64,000 bases of DNA from Ruminococcus sp. GTDB lineage: Bacteria; Bacillota; Clostridia; Oscillospirales; Ruminococcaceae. This document shows positions 61,446 through 64,000 of the stretch, piece by piece. A program made the position numbers and the translations under genes. The stretch covers positions 1 to 64,000 of the forward strand of contig JAJQIB010000014.1 in NCBI GenBank assembly GCA_021199375.1. The letters are read 5' to 3'. The notes under the pieces were generated by a model, which was given only the letters and a program-made list of their open reading frames with translations, searched no databases and was not told where the DNA came from. Within the stretch, counting starts at the first letter, position 1, and every line of letters starts with the position of its first letter.

Positions 61446-61479
61446 AAAAAATCGGACTGTCACATTTGTGTGGCAGTCC
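61446..61479 (-). terminator. Terminator between metH and the small secreted protein gene
   Basis: 11-bp stem GGACTGTCACA (61454-61464) / TGTGGCAGTCC (61469-61479) with one G-U pair. The A-run at 61446-61451 gives the U-run on the minus strand. It may serve both convergent genes. Confidence 0.8.
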
Positions 61480-61485
61480 CTTACA

Positions 61486-61722
61486 TTATTTAAGTATTCT
61501 TTTAATAAGCTCGACAATTCCAAGCGAATATGTGATTTCATCATCATCTGAATCGCTTGTGACAGAGCCTTTATCTGCGGCAACAGAGCTTGCAAACTGA
61601 GGAAAGAGAAAGATTTGATGGGTAAGCTGTGAATTATCCGCCCAAGCACCTGATGCGCTTAATAATATAGCCGCTGCGAGTCCTGTGCATAGTGAGATTT
61701 TTAGCTTTGAGAATTTGTTCAT
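61486..61722 (-). CDS. Small secreted protein
   Basis: 78 aa. Clear signal peptide (KFSKLKIS then a hydrophobic stretch) with a likely cleavage site after GAWA, leaving a mature peptide of about 50 residues. It has an acidic middle (SDSDDDE) and an amphipathic end (LGIVELIKRILK). AAGGAG lies about 11 bases before the ATG, and a terminator follows, so it is likely real. Not a recognised family. No Cys, so not a disulphide bacteriocin. Confidence 0.65.
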   Translation of the reverse strand: MNKFSKLKISLCTGLAAAILLSASGAWADNSQLTHQIFLFPQFASSVAADKGSVTSDSDDDEITYSLGIVELIKRILK

Positions 61723-61829
61723 ACCTGTAGTACTCCTTTATTATTTGTTAAGCTTAGTATTGTCAAAAATGTTGTAAATATTCGGTTGTCTATAAATATT
61801 TTTCATCCGTGGAATTTAAAATCTTACAC

Positions 61830-61858
61830 TTGACATCAGGTGAATTAAATAGTATAAT
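61830..61858 (+). promoter_or_regulatory. Sigma-A promoter of the cohesin-like gene
   Basis: TTGACA (61830-61835), 17-bp spacer, TATAAT (61853-61858). Confidence 0.85.
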
Positions 61859-61902
61859 AGTACTATAGATTTAAAGAAAGTTTGATACAAAGGGCTGATT
61901 GA

Positions 61903-63123
61903 ATGAAAATAAAGCAATGCACTGCGGCTCTTTTCGCAGTGATTTTAAGCTTTAGCTCAGTGACGGCTTTTGCCGATTACGATGCTAGTACAAGCTACAC
62001 AACAGATACACAAGAGACAGAGTATGATACATATTCTGATAGCACGACCTATCTATATGATTTATCTTCTGATGATTCTGAAAGCTATGATCCAGCAACA
62101 ATATCAGTCGATATTGGCAAAATTGAGGATAATAGATTTACAGCACAGCTGCTGATAACGTCACCTAATCTTGTTACGGCGGCAGATCTTACTATAAACT
62201 ATGACGATGAGGTACTAGACCTTTTAAGTCAGCAGGTTAATGAATCAGCAGGAGGTACAGCCGTAGCTGCTGAAACCGAGGATGGTGTGCTTCAATACCA
62301 GTATGCTAATGCATATGGCTCCGATTGGGAGGAATCCTATCTCACTATGGAATTTGAGATAATAGATACCTCTGAGCGTTCGTCTGTAATTTACATTTCG
62401 GTAAATTCGCTTTTAGACGATTCACAAAACGAGCTTACATACCGCTCAGATGGCTCAATTGTACAGATTGCAGGAGCGGTTGAGGTTGACGCTGCTGGCG
62501 ATGCTTCAATGTATACCGAGCTCAAGGTTACGAAGTCAGAAACAGCATACTTATTCGAATCACTTGGAATCTATGATGCTGCAAGCGTAACCATAGAGGA
62601 CGGTGAGTACGCAACGGCGGATGAAACCTCAATTACTACACTTTCATCAGGAATTACAAACGTGATGGTTGAGTTTAACGATGGTACAGTCGGATATTAC
62701 AGATTGGTAATCTCTGAGCCGGAAACGCAAAGCGAGGAATACGTTGAAGCAGCAGTAACTATCGATGAGGATGGTGATATTACCAAGACCGAATCAAACA
62801 GCTCACAAAGAAAAAAATATCTTATAATCTATCTGTTGGTAATTGCGGCAGTGATAGCGATTATAATTGAGTTTTTCTATTTCTTCGGTAATCCATATGC
62901 TAAGACGGCAAGGCTTTTAAAGGAGCGCAGATCTAAGCTAAACAATGATGAGCCAAATGCATTCGACGACGATATGTTTCCTGAGCGTCAGACATATGAT
63001 GAGGAGGACGATGACTATTCTGACTTGCTCGAACGCAAGGTCGAAGCACAAGATAATAATAGTAATCAGAAATCTCAAGAAGAGCCGCTAGATTATCAAT
63101 CAAATGATAATGACGCTCAATAA
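61903..63123 (+). CDS. Membrane-anchored protein with a cohesin-like domain
   Basis: 406 aa. Signal peptide (about 1-25), acidic Ser/Thr/Tyr-rich linker (about 26-65), then a domain (about 66-195) with the cohesin-type pattern: SVDIGKIEDNRFTAQLLI, NLVTAADLTINYDDEVLDLL and IYISVNSLL. A second beta region (about 200-285) follows, then one membrane segment (about 303-326) and a charged cytoplasmic tail of about 80 residues. There is no sorting motif and no dockerin. Cohesin domains bind dockerins in cellulosomes. Here it could be a membrane-attached dock, or only a cohesin-fold relative. Fold assignment is by pattern. Confidence 0.72.
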   Translation: MKIKQCTAALFAVILSFSSVTAFADYDASTSYTTDTQETEYDTYSDSTTYLYDLSSDDSESYDPATISVDIGKIEDNRFTAQLLITSPNLVTAADLTINYDDEVLDLLSQQVNESAGGTAVAAETEDGVLQYQYANAYGSDWEESYLTMEFEIIDTSERSSVIYISVNSLLDDSQNELTYRSDGSIVQIAGAVEVDAAGDASMYTELKVTKSETAYLFESLGIYDAASVTIEDGEYATADETSITTLSSGITNVMVEFNDGTVGYYRLVISEPETQSEEYVEAAVTIDEDGDITKTESNSSQRKKYLIIYLLVIAAVIAIIIEFFYFFGNPYAKTARLLKERRSKLNNDEPNAFDDDMFPERQTYDEEDDDYSDLLERKVEAQDNNSNQKSQEEPLDYQSNDNDAQ

Positions 63124-63142
63124 GCTGTGTGATATAAAAAGT

Positions 63143-63172
63143 AAAGGCGTGGAAAATTTTCCACGCCTTTTT
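63143..63172. terminator. Bidirectional terminator
   Basis: Perfect 10-bp stem AAAGGCGTGG (63143-63152) / CCACGCCTTT (63161-63170) between convergent genes, with T on the plus strand and A on the other side. Confidence 0.9.
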
Positions 63173-63182
63173 GCTATGCTTA

Positions 63183-64000
63183 TTAGCTCTTTTTCTTTAT
63201 TAGAGAGTAGGTAGAGCAGAATATCTGAGCTAGACAAAGCGCTATTACTACGCCGCTTACGCAAGCGCCTGCGCTAATTCCGGTGTTGGGATTATCGCTA
63301 GCCTGTGCTGCTGCGGATTCGACAGCGCTTTCAACCTCATCGGCGGTTACGCTTGTATCTGATATTGTCACAGTCGACACAGTATCGTTAGCTGTAATCT
63401 CATCTTTAGAAGCATCAGCCGCATCTTCAAGCTCAGCTTTAAGCTCATACTCTTCATCCTCTGCTACTTCCTCACTAACGGTAGTTGTTTGAACTGCTTG
63501 CGTATCAGTTGTTGAAGCTTGAGTTGTTGTTATCTGTTCAGTTGTAGTTGTTGCTGCTGTTGTAGTTGTAGTTGTGGTGATTGCCACATTTTCTTCCACC
63601 GTCGTTTCAGCCTTCTGTGAACCGGATGAGCTGAAGCTTATTGAGTTGATAGAGAAGCTTGCGCCGTTTTTAACATAGTAGAGCTGAATCGCCATGGCTC
63701 CTGAAACGTCAGATAAGTCAACATTTTGAGCGGTCCATGTTGCTCCGCCGTTAGATACTGTAGCATTGTAAATTTTCCAGCCGCTTGATGTAAGCATTCC
63801 TATTCCGCCACTAGCATTTGAGCTGCATGAAACATCAACACTGATATCTACTAGTCCTTCAGAGCTAGTGTAGTCGCTCGGAGAGAATATGTATTGCAGA
63901 GCTTCCTCATTGTTGTAATCTCCGCCGCTTTGCTCATGAGTAAAGAGCACAGCTTTAGTTTCATCATTTGTAGTAGTCGTATCAGCTTCTGATATATCGG
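63183..64000 (-). CDS. C-terminal part of a wall-anchored CBM-like protein (NPNTG sorting signal), cut by the window edge
   Basis: About 272 residues are visible. The frame is open up to 64000, so the GTG at 63950 is internal and the true start is outside the window. Visible order: a beta-sandwich module of about 120 residues, like a carbohydrate-binding module (EALQYIFSPSDYTSSEG, WTAQNVDLSDVSGAMAIQLYYVKNG), a Thr-rich linker (TTTTTTT and TTEQITTTQ), an acidic Ala/Val helix, then NPNTG, a hydrophobic segment and IKKKS. It is most likely a surface polysaccharide-binding protein or hydrolase displayed through an NPxTG sortase. Confidence 0.8.
   Translation of the reverse strand, partial: DISEADTTTTNDETKAVLFTHEQSGGDYNNEEALQYIFSPSDYTSSEGLVDISVDVSCSSNASGGIGMLTSSGWKIYNATVSNGGATWTAQNVDLSDVSGAMAIQLYYVKNGASFSINSISFSSSGSQKAETTVEENVAITTTTTTTAATTTTEQITTTQASTTDTQAVQTTTVSEEVAEDEEYELKAELEDAADASKDEITANDTVSTVTISDTSVTADEVESAVESAAAQASDNPNTGISAGACVSGVVIALCLAQIFCSTYSLIKKKS

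Noticed and set aside
63948-63950. Start of the last minus-strand gene at 63950
   Set aside because: The codon is GTG inside an open frame that continues to the window edge with matching Thr/Asp-rich sequence, and no ribosome site precedes it.

Overview
The window reads as a chromosome segment of an anaerobic, Gram-positive clostridium, most likely Oscillospiraceae and close to Ruminococcus. The grounds are CIRCE-controlled groESL, class III ribonucleotide reductase (nrdDG), a pyruvate formate-lyase activase, the [FeFe]-hydrogenase maturase HydF, LPxTG- and NPxTG-type sorting signals, a sortase-assembled pilus, BspA-type leucine-rich repeats and a cohesin-like domain. Sigma-A promoters with 16-18 bp spacers and strong GGAGG-type ribosome sites are common. 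No phage, CRISPR array or transposase gene was seen. The species is not identifiable from this sequence.

Layout. 1-200: two tRNA genes (Thr, Tyr) and a terminator. 259-3849 (minus): response regulator, sensor kinase and HtrA protease, an envelope-stress operon. 4247-6313: groES-groEL behind a promoter overlapped by CIRCE. 6433-15862 (minus): a nearly complete arginine pathway in the order argG, pentapeptide protein, argH, membrane protein, argC, argJ, argB, NADAR protein, argD, argF. 16337-19445: an unrecognised secreted protein and aspartate kinase. 19446-19900: a hairpin-rich element and tRNA-Arg. 19900-32901: lipoproteins, a CheY/CheX-like signalling pair, 1-phosphofructokinase, a wall-anchored 5'-nucleotidase, an InlB-repeat putative cysteine protease, a GH113-like glycosidase, and an ABC exporter coupled to a TraB/GumN lipoprotein. 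32984-38086 (minus): hydF, uvrC, folC, pflA. 38307-41135: a large leucine-rich-repeat surface protein with a G9 tract in its promoter spacer. 41242-52089: a WYL regulator, then a sortase pilus operon (coiled-coil protein, signal peptidase, 1504-aa adhesin, major pilin, class C sortase, minor pilin, and a second sortase-fold protein lacking its catalytic Cys). 52203-54912: fused SecDF and a small membrane protein. 55368-58309: nrdD-nrdG behind a promoter with two NrdR-like boxes. 58402-61432: a split cobalamin-dependent methionine synthase. 61486-64000: small secreted, cohesin-like and CBM-like surface proteins; the last is cut by the window edge.

How the genes work together. The window combines core anabolism (arginine, aspartate family, methionine, folate, deoxynucleotides) with a large secreted and surface-attached set, supported by its own signal peptidase, sortase and SecDF. 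The observations most worth following are the pseudo-sortase in the pilus operon, poly-G tracts at two surface-protein loci, the NrdD C-terminus without the usual distal glycyl-radical motif, NADAR inside the arginine operon, the CheY plus MshEN-like/CheX-like pair, and the folded repeat element at 19.5 kb.
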